Shown here one piece after another: positions 1 to 11,479 of a DNA stretch of 64,000 bases. The first letter of the stretch is position 1, and the number at the start of each line of letters is the position of its first letter. The position numbers and the translations under genes are program-made. The notes below the pieces were generated by a model. It ran no database searches and had not been told where the DNA came from. It saw only the letters and a program-made list of their open reading frames with translations. Source of the DNA: Epiperipatus broadwayi (lineage: Eukaryota > Onychophora > Udeonychophora > Euonychophora > Peripatidae); the NCBI GenBank assembly GCA_028023455.1, contig JAQFVV010006256.1, positions 1,362,001 to 1,426,000 of the forward strand, read 5' to 3'.

Positions 1-1082
1 ATAAAAAATATTAATATATAAATAACAAAGTAATTTTTATTTAAATGTGTTATATGATGTGTGACAAGGATTTTTTTTTTTAAAACAATGTCAATATGTA
101 TTTAGATGGAGAAAAACTAAAAAAATATGTACGAAAAAATGTATATCAAAGATTTTAATCTAAACAACTCTCATATAAATGTCAATGAATTCTTAGATAA
201 AAGCAAAATAGATTAGATGTAATTTGAAAATATATCCTGGTGAGAAATAGTAAAAAAGTAAATAAAGTAATATTCAGAAAAACATATATACAGATTCATT
301 AATCCAATATTATTGATTCCCTATTTTTCATTATTAAACATTTGGAGTTTTTAAAGCATCTATATTCTGCTGAAAATTTAAAATACTTATTAATTTTTTA
401 ATCTGTAGTACTGGATATATATTTATAAACACATTTTGTATATCAAATTTATTTTAATATCAATACAAAACCTTTTAAAATACATGTTAATTTTTTAAAC
501 AGTACAGCATATTTATAAAAAAAACATTTTTTTTTAAAATAAACACTTTTGTCCTCCTCTTGCTTTATTAAATAAATATTCAAGAAATAAATGAATATTA
601 CTACTATTAATTTCAATATATTATTAATATTTACAGTTTATTTTTTACTCCATCGATTTTAGTTTTTTTTCTTTTTCTTACCTAGTTATGTCTACTGGGT
701 TTTATAAGATTAAGCAATTAAATTTTAAACATTTTTGATGATCAATTATAGTAAGACAATTTTAAAAAAATAGCATTAAATTATTATTACTTTCTCAAGG
801 AAAAATATCAAAAATATTAATACAATTAGAATATTAAATTCAACTTGAAAAATAAACCGTGGCACTCACATCAATTAAGCTTATTAATTTGTTAAAATTT
901 AATGAATTTATTTAAAATTTTATATTCAAATAATAGGAAATATATCAAATTATCTACTGCAATGTTATTATTTTTAAAATATGTGTATTCAAAATTAAAT
1001 AAACATATTACTTAAGTAAAATTGGCAGTTGTGGAAATTTAAATTTCATTAATAATTATATAAAGTAATATATATATATATA
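1..1082. other. AT-rich non-coding stretch
   Basis: Mostly A/T homopolymer runs and short AT microsatellites, including a (TA)n run at about 1069-1082. Stops are dense in all frames. I see no gene or recognisable repeat here. Confidence 0.7.
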
Positions 1083-1398
1083 TTAAGGCTATAACCTTAA
1101 CTTTACAACTTTATATTATCTTAAAAGATTTCTAAGCATAAGATCTCAACATTGATTCGTTGTAAATCGAAAGATTTCGTGTGTGTTAGTGTGTTATAGA
1201 AATTGTGGACTTAATCAGTGAGGTATTTAATAGCCTTATGCTGTCAAATCAAAATGCTTTAGATTTTCGTATATAAGTAAAAAAGTAGGTTGAAGATAAG
1301 AGTGACTGCTCTTGTCTTTTAAATAAATCTTATGTTAAGATTTGTAGAGGTCCCTACTGTCGTTTTTCAGGTGTATAGTCTTAAGGTTATAGCCTTAA
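1083..1398. mobile_element. Small non-autonomous DNA element (MITE-like) with 18-bp perfect inverted ends
   Basis: The left end reads ttaaggctataaccttaa (1083-1100) and the right end ttaaggttatagccttaa (1381-1398), which are exact reverse complements. The roughly 280-bp interior has higher complexity than its surroundings and no ORF. Both outer edges are TTAA, so the ends could be a piggyBac-like TTAA target duplication around a GGCTATAACC terminus. A TA duplication in the flanking TA repeat is equally possible. No transposase is nearby, so the superfamily is open. Confidence 0.55.
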
Positions 1399-1689
1399 TA
1401 TATATTAATTTACGTAATGAGTATGCACTTTACAAATTTAATTATTACAACTTTATATTAATAATTATATAGAGATTATAAAAGTTGTCAACTTGTAGGA
1501 TACCAAATTAATATTATTGTATTTTCATTTGAGAGATCCATACAGTTAATGAAATCATAAATAAATTATCATGAAAGTGTTAATATGTAGCTCAACTTTG
1601 AATATTAAAGATTTTATTCTTTAAAAGTGTTACATTTTTCGAGGAAAAAAAGTTCTCATTTTATTAAACAATAGATTAATCAACAACTC

Positions 1690-2125
1690 TAAAGATTATA
1701 TTGACCGATTGTTCACTCCACATGTGGTATACTCCATCTCATGCCATCAAGCCGGATGCCATGCTGTATATTATGGTGAAACTAAAGCTATCATCAACAC
1801 TAAACTTGCTCAACACCTGTACTCTTACAACAGAGCTCAGAAGAACAATAATACATCATCTATATTTTTGGAGCATGCAAAGAAATCTGGACACAACTTT
1901 ACACCTGCCAATCCCATAATCTTATGCACAAAATCTAATGATCATAAGAGAAAAATAAAAGAAACATTCTACATTAATGGAAATATCCATGCTATCAATA
2001 GAAAAGGTACTTGCTTAGAGATTTCGAAGAAATGGGTTACGTAACACTGGCTAATTTAAATATCTTTGCATACATTTTATTATATACTTTTATGAAGGCT
2101 ATGATTATGAGGCATGGATCCTCGA
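1690..2125 (+). pseudogene. Penelope-like element remnant: GIY-YIG endonuclease domain
   Basis: An open frame at 1709-2044 (111 codons) carries the GIY-YIG core of a Penelope-like retroelement: VVYSISCHQAGCHAVYYGET supplies the two beta-strand motifs (GIY as VYS, YIG as YYG). It is followed by a helix with QHLYSYNRA, a Glu in SIFLEHAKKSG, and the tail KRKIKETFYI..AINRKGTCLEISKKW. The tail matches the minus-strand PLE at 17.8 kb (KRKVKEAYFI..AINCKDACFAISKRW), so the two are one family. The helix Arg that is catalytic in the family reads Lys here (NTKLAQH). No reverse transcriptase precedes it, so this is a truncated 3' fragment. After the stop, 2090-2135 resembles the tail of the 17.7-kb copy. 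Confidence 0.82.
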
Positions 2126-2559
2126 AAACATTAAGCCTATCGATATTAATATTTAATTTATATCTTCTCCACTAAAACTTATTTATAAATGAGTGTTTTG
2201 TTTAAATAATAATTTAATAATGAATTAGAATAACATTTTTTTCTTTATCTTCTTTAACTATAAAACAACACACACACATACATATATTTTGTTTAAAAGA
2301 TAATTAACAAGTATTATTAACTACAATTTTTTACTATGATTTTATATTTATTTAAAGATTTTTTCAAAAATTATTTATTTAAATTATTATAGCAGAATAA
2401 AATTATTTAATTCAAATATATAGATAAATTATTTCTATATTTGATTTGATTTTTTTTTTTTACTATGTTTCTGAGTGAAACATCTCTAAGGAAAAAGAAC
2501 TAATAAAAAAATCCCAATACAATAAGTTTCCTTCTTTTTTTAATTATTCCATCATCATT
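2126..2559. other. AT-rich spacer
   Basis: No ORF, exon signal or recognisable repeat is seen apart from a short (CA)n run near 2268 and poly-T near 2450. Confidence 0.6.
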
Positions 2560-4835
2560 GTTATCATTTTCAAGTTTTGTAGATCCAATGCAGAATGAAG
2601 GTCTCTCTAGGTTTAATCCAGATATTCTAAATCCCAGCTTCTCTTCTCCATAATATACCAGCAAATTTCTTTCATCCATCTATCTCACAAGTGGTCTTTT
2701 TCTAGGTCATTAAATCTCTTGGGTTCCAATTTAAAACTTCAACTGTTTGCCTATTATCATCTTATCTAGCAATACGACCAGCCCAGCTTAATTTCATCTC
2801 TTAACTTTTTCAATGATCAGTGATACCTGTTCATTCTCTCACCATGTATTTCATTTTTGATTTCTTCTTATTACTCCTAACTTACTTTCTCCAAACTTTG
2901 TTGAGTGATGTGAAGACTCTATATTGCTCTTTTGTTAAGTATCCAAGTCTCAGATCGATAAGTAAGAATTGGCAAAACACATCTAATAAAAGTTTTTCTT
3001 TTCAAACACATAGTCAATATTTCCTTTTAATACTAAGTTATTTCTTTCAAAAGCACTCAAGTTTAATTCTATGATTAATTTCATCCATTATGTTTCCATT
3101 CATATTAAAAAAAAAGATCAAATATTGTAATTGTTAACTTCTAATTCATAATTATCAATCTTTCTTTTCTTCCTCTAAAAAAGTGCACTGAACATTTCTT
3201 TAGCTCTTTTGCATTTATTTTTGGTCTTACTGTTTTTACTTTAATCAATAACTTATGCAATATTTCCTGAAGCTCTAAAGCATCTTTGTAAAAACAACCA
3301 CATCATCTGAAAAATCTAGATCACTTAAATAATCTCCATGTATTTTTACTCTTTTGGTTTCTTATTTTAATCCACAAAATACTTCTTGTAAAACCACTAT
3401 AAAAAGTTTCGGAAATAAAGAATCACCCTGATACACATCCTTCTCAATTTTAATCTTTTTAAGATAATTGCTGTTGCATTTTGATAAAATATTCTTCAGA
3501 ATATGACAATATGCCAAGTTTATATTTTGACAATCCAATGCTTTAATTATTTTAGAAATGCTTATACAATCAATACCTTTTCATAATCTACAAATTCAAA
3601 GCATAATGGCAATTTCTCTCAATATTTGAATGTGACCCACTGCATTAAAATTTAAAGTTCATTGTAAATGAAGAGACTGATAAGCTTGTAATTTCTAATA
3701 TTTTCTTGCATCATATGCATTCCTACAATCATCTGATACATTGTTATCCTTTAGACATTTTTGTCAACATTTTTTTTATTCCTTCTCTTTTTTTTTAAAA
3801 AAGATATAATAATCTTCTTTAGAGATTTAAAATGGTGGATAATTCAGAAGAAGTAATAACAGTAGGAGATAATTTATTAATCATGTCCTTTATTATTATA
3901 TATTTTTATTTATAGAAACCTTCCAATATTTCATATCAATTCTCTTTTTAGTAATAGTTTTATCTTTTCTTCTTATTGCAGAAATAACATTTTCACCAAT
4001 AATAAAACATTATTTTACAATTTTTAAGTTTTTATTCTCTTCTATAGTATTCCTTGCCAATTCATTATATTTTCTTATATCATTATTAACTCTTTTTTTG
4101 TATTACTTTATAAAACCCTAGATATTTGATTCATTTAAATAAATCATTTTTGAAAATTTTCATACTCTTTTTTTTCTTCAAATATTCTCGTATCTCAATT
4201 GCTTTTTTGCAACAACTATCTTTCTTGAAGTTAAGCTTAGTAAAGTATCAGTTATCTTTTTATTAATTTCAGTCAAATCTGAATCATCTTCAAAATCAAT
4301 TAATATTTTTAAAATTTGCAAGTTTTATAAATTTATTGGAGTGTTTCTGAAATTAGTAATATCAACTATTAATACTGATTTCTTACATTTCATTAATAAA
4401 TGATCATTTTCTGTATTAAATCTATTAAAAACATTATTATCTTGAAATATGTATTTTGTGTTAGCCAAAATATAATCCAATTCTCTGTTATATCTTTATT
4501 TGAATGCTTTCATGTCCATTTCTATTTATCATTTTTCTAAAAATAAATAAATCATATGGTTGTTTTTCCTGCAAAATTTCCTCTGGCTTCTCTCATTTCT
4601 ATCACCATAACTAAATTTGTCCACATCACTTTCATTCTTCAATTGTTTACCAATTCTAACACTAAAGTTTCTCATAATAATTTTTAAATGTTGCTTGGTC
4701 TGATCGTATATCCATGTGAAAATCCTCTACCTCTTCATTATAATGAGGACTTATTGGGTTATAAACCTGAATCATTTGCATTTTATATCTTCCATTAAGA
4801 TGAATAACTAATCTTACCATTCTCCATAAAATTAT
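2560..4835 (-). mobile_element. RTE-type LINE, decayed 5'-truncated copy
   Basis: On the plus strand this stretch reads as a diverged copy of 6245-9260, block for block. Examples are 2580-2700 against 6258-6380 (C-terminal 'W.GH.A' region) and 3290-3440 against 6965-7120 (YADD and GVRQGD region). The match runs on to 4800-4830, against 9250-9270 in the endonuclease. It lies on the minus strand and has many stops and frameshifts. It ends 3' (low coordinate) near a GATGAT-like tail at about 2550-2575, as does the copy at 6.2 kb. It stops at ~4835 and lacks the 5' part, which is normal 5' truncation for a LINE. It also lacks the ~450-bp insertion found at 8780-9230 in the other copy, so it serves as an empty-site paralogue. 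Confidence 0.8.
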
Positions 4836-5431
4836 TTTTTATATTTTAAATTAGTTAGGCAGAATTATTTTTTAGAAGGTATTTTCCCTTTATTTAAAAA
4901 TAAATTAAAAAATATTTTTAAACAAACAAAAAAATTAAAATTCAGCCATCTTGTCTCAATATATCATTGACAAAGATTCTTAAGAGGCAATTTATCATCA
5001 AGTGATGAAATCATATCAAACCACAAAAATGTAGTAAAAAGCTTTCATCTCTAATAAGCTGAACAAATAAGCAAACAATAAAAAATTAAAACAGCTAAAC
5101 ATTTTAATATGAGATGTCATAGAATTTAGGATAACTATCACATGACATAACATAGTTTTACCAAATATTACTAAATCAAATCTTGCAATTCCTTAAAAAA
5201 GAAACAAAAAGATATTCAATTCCATATTTTTCTTGTAAAAAATATAGATGAAAAAGACTGGCAGTAGATATAAAAATGCAATTATATAAGACTTGATATG
5301 ATTACATAAAAAACAATCTAGATTTGAAAATGTAAACAATACAGATTCAACATTTAAAAGCAAATAAAAAGTAAATCCTAATGACAAACATAACATTTTT
5401 CAAAAAAAAAAACATATTACTATTAAATAAT
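4836..5431. other. AT-rich spacer
   Basis: No supported gene. A 67-codon minus-strand frame at 5193-5396 is Phe/Leu/Ile-rich low-complexity translation of AT-rich DNA, and I do not treat it as coding. Confidence 0.55.
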
Positions 5432-5790
5432 AATAGATCATTATTAGAGATTATCAGTTGAAAATAACTCCTGATGATAATATGAATGCAGGAATCAGTT
5501 TCATTTTAATTTTAGTGCACAAACATCATAAATATAAAGAGATTGTTTTTCAATATCAATATATTATAACTTTATGTAATTATTGATAATATTAATAAAA
5601 AAGTATTCATAATAGATCATTATTAGAGATTATTAAATTGAAAATAACTCCTGATGATAATAAGAATGCAAGAATCAGTTTCATCATAATTTTAGTGCAC
5701 AAACATCATAAATATAAAGAGATTGTTTTTCAATATCAACATATTATAACTTTATGTAATAATTGATAAAATTAATGAAAAACTATTATG
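5432..5790. repeat. Two-copy tandem duplication, 179-bp unit
   Basis: Unit 1 begins aatagatcattattagagat at 5432 and unit 2 begins with the same word at 5611. They stay aligned through gtgcacaaacatcataaata and on to about 5790. Differences are scattered substitutions and a 1-2 base indel, so the copies are closely related. The unit contains no ORF. Confidence 0.85.
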
Positions 5791-6244
5791 AACTAATAAA
5801 TATAAAGATCATTAATATAATTTAAATAATCAAAGTTGTATCATAAAATTTGAAAAAGGTATATTATGTTCATATTAAAAACAGTTGTTATATTGTTATT
5901 AACTATCAATTTTCTGCCAGAGATTCATACAGTAATTCCATTCCAACTTCTCCAAAGCTTCTCTTTCTTTCAATTTGTTTTTTTTAACTATTTATGACTA
6001 TTCCAATTTAGATTACTAATCTCTTTTTTTTTTACTCATTATATTCTCCTTTATACAATATATAATTCAAATTTTCCATATCATCATCTATTATATTACA
6101 AAAATAAGCCTACAGACATAAATTTTAAATAAATTTGTTATGAATAGAAAGAAGTGACCAGTTAGATAATTGAGATTTTCATATAATTGTTTAAAATATT
6201 ATAACTAAAATTGAAAAAAGTATAATAAATTTTCTAATCTAATT
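5791..6244. other. AT-rich spacer 3' of the RTE LINE
   Basis: No gene is seen. A pyrimidine-rich patch at 5920-6010 may be a further remnant of an element tail but cannot be assigned. Confidence 0.5.
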
Positions 6245-6252
6245 CATCATCA

Positions 6253-6881
6253 TCAACCATTTTCAATCCACTGCAGGATGGTCTCTCCAAGTTCAATCCG
6301 TCTTCTCCGATCTTCAGCTTCTCTTCGCATCACCCATGCACACTTTCTTATTTCATCCATCCATCTCACTTGTAGTCTCTTTCTGGGTCTTTTACAATCT
6401 CTTGGAATCCAGTTTAAGATTTCAATTGTCCATCTATTATCATCTCTTTTAGCAATGTGTCCAGCCCAATTCCACTTCAATCTTTTAATTTTTTCATTGA
6501 GGTCAGTAACACTTGTTTGTTCTCTTACCCATATATTGCATTTTCGATCTCTTCTTGTTACTCCCAACATCATATCTCCATACTTCTTTGAATGGTCTGA
6601 AGTCTCTGTATTGCTCTTTTATTAAGTGTCCAAGTCTCAGATCTATAAGTAAGAACTGGTAAAACACATTTATTAAAAACCCTTTTCAAACATATAGGCA
6701 TATTTCCTTTTAGTATCAAGTTATTTCTACCAAAAGCATTGCAACCACGTTTAATTCTATGATTAATTTCCTCCATTATGTTTCCATCTGTATTAATAAT
6801 CTGACCAAGGTATTTGTAACTGTTAACTTCTTCTAACTCATCATAATCAATCTTTATTTTCATATTTTGGAAAAAATCCAT
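6253..6881 (-). pseudogene. RTE LINE RT thumb and C-terminal region
   Basis: Two frames overlap by a few bases at 6570-6573, showing a frameshift. The first (6881-6570) has EVNSYKYLGQIINTDGNIME, RIKRGCNAFGRNN and LPVLTYRSETWTLNKRAIQR, the usual 'YLG..I..DG...EI..RI' and 'G.ETWTL' blocks. The second (6573-6253) has MMLGVTRRDRKCNIWVREQT, KIKRLKWNWAGHIAKRDDNR and GRPxxRW-like RKRLQVRWMDEIRK, the RTE C-terminal domain. It ends 10 bp before the GATGAT tail, so the 3' end is intact. Confidence 0.88.
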
Positions 6882-6901
6882 TAAACATTACTGTAGTCTT
6901 T

Positions 6902-7315
6902 TTAACATTTATCTTTAGTCCTACTTTCATCTGATAATTCCTGCAACATTTCCTGCAGCTCTAAAGCATTATTTTCAAAAACAACCACATCATATGCAAA
7001 ATCTAAATGACTTAAATAATCTCCATTTACTTTCACTCCTTTAGCTTCCCATTTTAATCCACAAAATACTTCTTGCAGCACTGTTATAAAAAATTTTGGA
7101 GATATGGAGTCACCCTGTCTTACACCTTTCTTAATGTTGACTTTCCTAGTATCATTATGTAATCTAATTGTTGCTGTTGCATTTCTATAAATATTATTTA
7201 AAATATGACAATAGCCTGAAACTATACCTTGATGATCCAATGCTTTAATCACTGAAGAAATGTTTATATAATCAAATGCCTTATTATAATCTACAAATCC
7301 AAAGCATACTGGCAA
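6902..7315 (-). pseudogene. RTE LINE reverse transcriptase, palm region with damaged catalytic motif
   Basis: Blocks in order are VCFGFVDYNKAFDYINISSV (first catalytic Asp block), GIVSGYCHILNNIYRNA, KKGVRQGDSISPKFF (family GVRQGD.ISPKLF) and LSHLDFAYDVVVFENNALEL. The last is the catalytic box, normally FADD, but reads FAYD, so one of the paired Asp residues has become Tyr. The frame stops after the helix following this box. The start Met given (7315) is not biological; the frame is one slice of a larger ORF2. Confidence 0.88.
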
Positions 7316-7345
7316 CTGATATTCATTTGTCCTTTCTATAACTTC

Positions 7346-7813
7346 TCACAATACCTGGATATGATCTACTGTACTAAAACCATTTTTAAATCCAGCTTCT
7401 CTTGGTTGGTGAAAATCCAATGTTTTCTGTAGACAAGTTGTAATTATCTTAGTAAAAATTTTATATAAAACTGATAAAAGGCTGATAGGTCTGTAATTTC
7501 TAATATCTTCTTTATCACCTTTTTTAAATATTAATATTAATACTGCATTCTTCCAATCATCTGATACATCTTTATCATTTAGACATTTGGTATATAACTT
7601 TGCTAAAAAATTATCTATTTCTTCACTTGCTTCTTTTAATATATCAATTATAATTCCATCATTACCTGAAGCCTTTCCTTTCTTCATACATTTAATTGCA
7701 TGTCTCACTTCTTCATTTAAAATTCTGGACAATTCCAAAGATGTAATAGATATAGGAGGTATTTGTTCTTTATTACTATATAATTCTTGATAGAAGTCTT
7801 CTACCCATTTCAT
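7346..7813 (-). pseudogene. RTE LINE reverse transcriptase, fingers region
   Basis: This 155-codon frame starts in the linker (MKWVEDFYQELYSNKE) and carries the early RT blocks. These are KKGKASGNDGIIIDILKEAS (family: A.G.DGI..E.LK), NAVLILIFKKGDKEDIRNYR, PISLLSVLYKIFTKIIT, and QPREAGFKNGFSTVDHIQVL (family: Q.GFR.G.ST.DHI). It is broken shortly before the palm block that begins the next frame at 7315. In an active element this enzyme copies the LINE RNA at the nicked target. The sequence between 7814 and 8270 encodes the stop-ridden linker, with KKQQLTNKISTETREF still readable. Confidence 0.88.
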
Positions 7814-8411
7814 GATGTCATCTCTCTATTTAGTAATAATTCCATCTTATTTTCTTATTGAAGATATAAATTTCCTACCAATACCAAAATGTTGTTTTAC
7901 TCTTGAGACTTTTATTCTCTTCTACAGCTTTCTTTGCTAGTTCACAGTTATACTTTCTTATATCATTTTCAACTCTTTTCTATACCATTTTACAAAATTT
8001 CGAGATATTCAATCCTTTTTAATGCATCATTTTTGTATATCTTCATATTCCTTCTTTTTTCATAAATTCTCTAGTCTCAGTAGAAATTTTATTGGTCAAT
8101 TGCTGCTTTTTTCTACCAGCTATCTTTGTTGTAGTTTTTAAAAATGTATCAGTTATTTTCATATTAATTTCATTCAAATCTGAATCATGTTCAAAATCTA
8201 TTAATACTAGAAACCGATTTGTAAGTTCTAATTTAAATTCATTAGAATGTTTCTGAAGATTAGAAATATCAACTGTAAATATTGTTTTTCTTAATAATTT
8301 TTGTCACTCTAGTTTTGCATTAACACGTATCTTACATCTTACTAATCGATGATCACTTCCTGTGTTAAATTTATTAAGAACATTACAAACTTGAAATATG
8401 TATTTTCTAAG

Positions 8412-8768
8412 TCAAAATATAATCCAATTCTGTTGTACCTTCATTTGGATGCTTCCATGTCCATTTCCTTTTAATATTTTTCTCCAAAAAAAAAAAATCA
8501 TAATATAAAGTTTTTCTTTTTCTGCAAACTCCACAAGTCTACGTCCTTTCTCATTTCTATTATCATAACCAAAATTACCTACAGCACTTTCATCTTTCAT
8601 TTGTTTACCAATTCTAGCAATAAAGTCTCTCTTAACAACTTTAAAATGTTGTTTACTTTGATCAAAAGCCTTTTGTACATCCATATAAAAATCTTCTACT
8701 ACTTCATCACTATGAGAACTTGTTGAGGCATAAACCTGAATTATCTGCATTTGGTAGTCTGTGCTCAT
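8412..8768 (-). pseudogene. RTE LINE endonuclease, C-terminal part
   Basis: The frame reads QMQIIQVYASTSSHSDEVVE, the family's central strand (IIQVYAPTS..SD.E.E.FY). It continues through a mutated active-site strand, VVKRDFIARIGK, where the family has GDFNA.IG. Next comes NEKGRRLVEFAEKEKLY, then after a frameshift NKFNTGSDHRLVRCKI at about 8330-8370. That last segment keeps the Ser-Asp-His catalytic motif. Loss of the GDxN residues and the frameshift make it inactive. The nested insertion separates it from its N-terminal half. Confidence 0.8.
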
Positions 8769-8779
8769 ACCCTGTCTAT

Positions 8780-9230
8780 TACATATATAGACACAGGTAT
8801 ATATAAGCCTGTGTATTTCAGCTATTACATATTAGAGATGTCTGCCTGTCCCTTACATATGTATTTAATGGATTATGTCCTGTACATGTGGGGTCAGATT
8901 GACCTTAGGTCAACATGGGTGTGACAATAATCTCGGCCTCAGGGTGGCCTTTGAGCGTTCCATCATCAGATTTTCAATTGGATGGATGGTTGAAGAGTTG
9001 CAGTGTGGAGTGGATTGAAGCCTGTCCATTAAAGTAGGAAGATTTGCTATCTTAATATATATCTGAGCACTTGTAGCATATATGTGTGGAGATGGTAATC
9101 TGGACCAACTGATGATTGCTGGTTTAGCATGAAATACATATATTGGTGATTATTTATCTTTTCAACATATGTGTGTTCAAGTGTATCAGTGTTATGAGAT
9201 AGTGTGAAGAGTGGTGGGTCATGTGAAAGT
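8780..9230. mobile_element. Unidentified ~450-bp insertion inside the LINE endonuclease
   Basis: It is bounded by two copies of a 24-bp LINE sequence (8756-8779 and 9228-9251) that differ at one base, as a target-site duplication would. The LINE copy at 4.8 kb has no such insert. The interior is not AT-rich. It contains the inverted pair CACAGG/CCTGTG around tatatataag at 8791-8812 and the palindrome tgaccttaggtca. On the minus strand it contains ctgatgatggaacgctcaaa, which recalls PLE tails. It has no ORF. A SINE or a short PLE-tail retrocopy is more likely than a solo LTR, because the duplication is much longer than 4-6 bp. Confidence 0.6.
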
Positions 9231-9417
9231 CTGTGCTCATGCCCTGTCTATAACTAATCTTGCCACTCTGTCTGATACACCATCAATCTACACAATGTTG
9301 TTTTTCCATTTTTTAATTATAATGCATTCTAGAGTACATATCCACTTTTTAAATCATCTCTTCACCTTTTCTTCTAACTTCACAAAGTCCAATAATGTCC
9401 CATTTAATATAAGACAG

Positions 9418-9624
9418 TTATTCTTCTAATTCTTGCAATCTTCCTTCACTTGAAAGTGATCTACAGTTGTAAGTACCTAAATAAAAAGTTGTCATCAAAT
9501 GGCAGCCTGGGTCCACAATCAGGGGATTCTTAGCACCTCCCGCCTTTGGCCACCAACCGCTGTCTTGGTTGGTGACTTTACAGCCACCTGGGAATAAGGG
9601 CCATGCTTTATTTTTGTCTGTCAT
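9418..9624 (-). pseudogene. RTE LINE endonuclease, N-terminal part
   Basis: The 68-codon frame ends in TTFYLGTYNCRSLSSEGRL, the first strand of an APE-type endonuclease (family form GTWNVRSL...GRL.EL). After a stop the same reading continues as IIGLCEVRRKGEE (about 9370), which contains the metal-binding Glu of the fold. The leader before LGTYN is Pro/Gly/Trp-rich and is probably the element's own N-terminus. The role in an intact element would be to nick target DNA for target-primed reverse transcription. It cannot make a whole enzyme because stops follow within 10 residues. Confidence 0.75.
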
Positions 9625-9960
9625 AATTGTATATAACTATTGGAAAAATATTTATCATTTACACAAACATTCATTCTGCCTTATCAGGCAACTGAGAAGA
9701 AAGACCATGGTGTTTCTTGATCTTAAACTCAAGAGGTAAAAAGCCAATAAACTCATCACACTGGCTAATGCGTGTTGGTAAGCAGTCCATCCATGTTTGT
9801 ATACTATAAGAATAATCACATAGTAATAACAGTTGCAACGACAAGAATGTATGGAGTGGACATTAGGAATTTGCCCTGCTCGGTTCCTTTAAGGCCTCCA
9901 AGAGGAATCAAAGGGTCTCCTTTCAGTTAATAGCAAACTCCTTTCTGCAGCCCTAATCTA

Positions 9961-11479
9961 ATTAAAGAATTGTAAATGGTTTATACATTTATTGAAATAT
10001 GTTTGTTGTAAATGAATATTTCTTGAAGCACATAAAAATGGGCTGAGGGGAGAAAAAAGATATTCAAGTCAACACAATTCTAGATCCTTACATGTTTCAT
10101 GTATTTGAACACTACTAATATACTGCAGTGTTTATTTTCATTTATTAAAAACACTCTACAGCAAGGATAATGAAAAGCATGCATGTGAAGAAAAACCCAA
10201 TCTACATAAAATTCAACTTATGCAACAAGTTATTTAATAGATTGCTTATAGTAGTAGAAAACTATCATGTGCACAAACTGTCTAATAATTCATTAACCTT
10301 ATAATTATAAAAATAAAAAGAATGTAAAGATTAAAATATAATTTTTATCTTTACATTTAAAGATGGTGGTGAGAATTGTAATTTATCAGTATTTATTTTC
10401 ACAAAAACATGATTTGTATATAAAGAGTATTTTAAAAATATTTATACAAAGAAAAAAAGTAATCATCTTACTTGAATATAATATTAATGTCTCTTTTACT
10501 AAGACAGACAAATAATTTGTTGTTCATTATTTAATTACATATTTATAACATTACTGAATATCATATAATTGCATTGGGTATGCTGTTTTGTTTTCTACTT
10601 TTAGAAAGTTGCAGTGGAGCCAGTATAAACATAAATCATTAGTAAAAGAAGTGATTCATACAGCATTACATACCTAAATTAACATTTTAAAATTAACAAT
10701 AAGTTGTCTAAAAGTGAGATCATAATTTGAAATAAATGAATTTCTCTAATTAACAAAATAATGCATAAATATGCAATGTATTTCAACTTAACAAAGCAAT
10801 AAAATATTAATTTTACTTCTAAAACTAAATATATTTATGATAGAATACAAAGCTAGGGTTAAATTTCTGTAAATAGTACTACTAATACAATAATTTATTA
10901 TTAATTTACTTATTTTCCAAAAAGAAAGCTTAACTAAGAATCATATAATGATAAAACAGCAAAAATATTCATGCATTCATTATTTTAAAAAAAGTTATTA
11001 AAGATAGACAAAAATTTTATAAATACATTCTGTAATGACTATAAAATCTAAGAATCCTTTAGTTTTTATGACATTTTGAAATGCTGTCATTTTCTTCTAT
11101 AGTACACGTTTCTTCCTGAAAAACTTTAACACTTTAATGTATTTTATTTTCATCTATATTCTTCCAATAAAAAGCAATCAATAATCTTTATAATATAAAT
11201 GAGATCTGCCCCTTTTATAAAAACCATGATCAATTTTATCATATAATATTTTTTAAATTAATCAAATCTATTCTTCTTTATTTATTTCAAGTGCTCAACC
11301 CAGAGAAGAAGTGATTCAATTGTAGATTCAACATCATAATATATTCAGCAAAATAAAGAACATTTCATAAATATTATAGAGCATCCTAAAAAAAAAAAAA
11401 TCTAGTACTTTTATATTATGTCAATATGAATTTGTCTTACTTCTATTCAATAAATTTGACAGAATAACAATCGTACATT
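9961..11479. other. AT-rich non-coding stretch
   Basis: No ORF of interest, no splice-bounded frame and no recognisable element. A poly-A run lies at about 11387-11400. Confidence 0.6.

Larger units (their letters stand above)
6245..9960 (-). mobile_element. RTE-type LINE, near full-length but broken
   Basis: Reading the minus strand from 9.96 kb down, the order is a 5' leader of about 330 bp, an APE-type endonuclease (9624-8270), a linker and reverse transcriptase (7813-6570), and the C-terminal region (6881-6253). The element ends in a short (GATGAT)n-type tail (ggttgatgatgatgaatt on the minus strand, about 6243-6260), a typical RTE 3' end. Stops and frameshifts split it into at least seven frames. 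It is closest in style to the RTE elements often annotated in invertebrates as 'craniofacial development protein 2-like'. The clade within RTE/BovB is my inference. It holds a nested insertion at 8780-9230. The 9640-9960 leader is unusually GC-rich for the window. Confidence 0.85.

Noticed and set aside
5465-5520. ctgatga word in the 179-bp tandem repeat as a hammerhead ribozyme core
   Set aside because: The required GAAA and closing helices are not in place after the word.
6278-6625. 115-codon plus-strand frame
   Set aside because: It is antisense to the RTE LINE C-terminal region, whose minus-strand motifs are clear.
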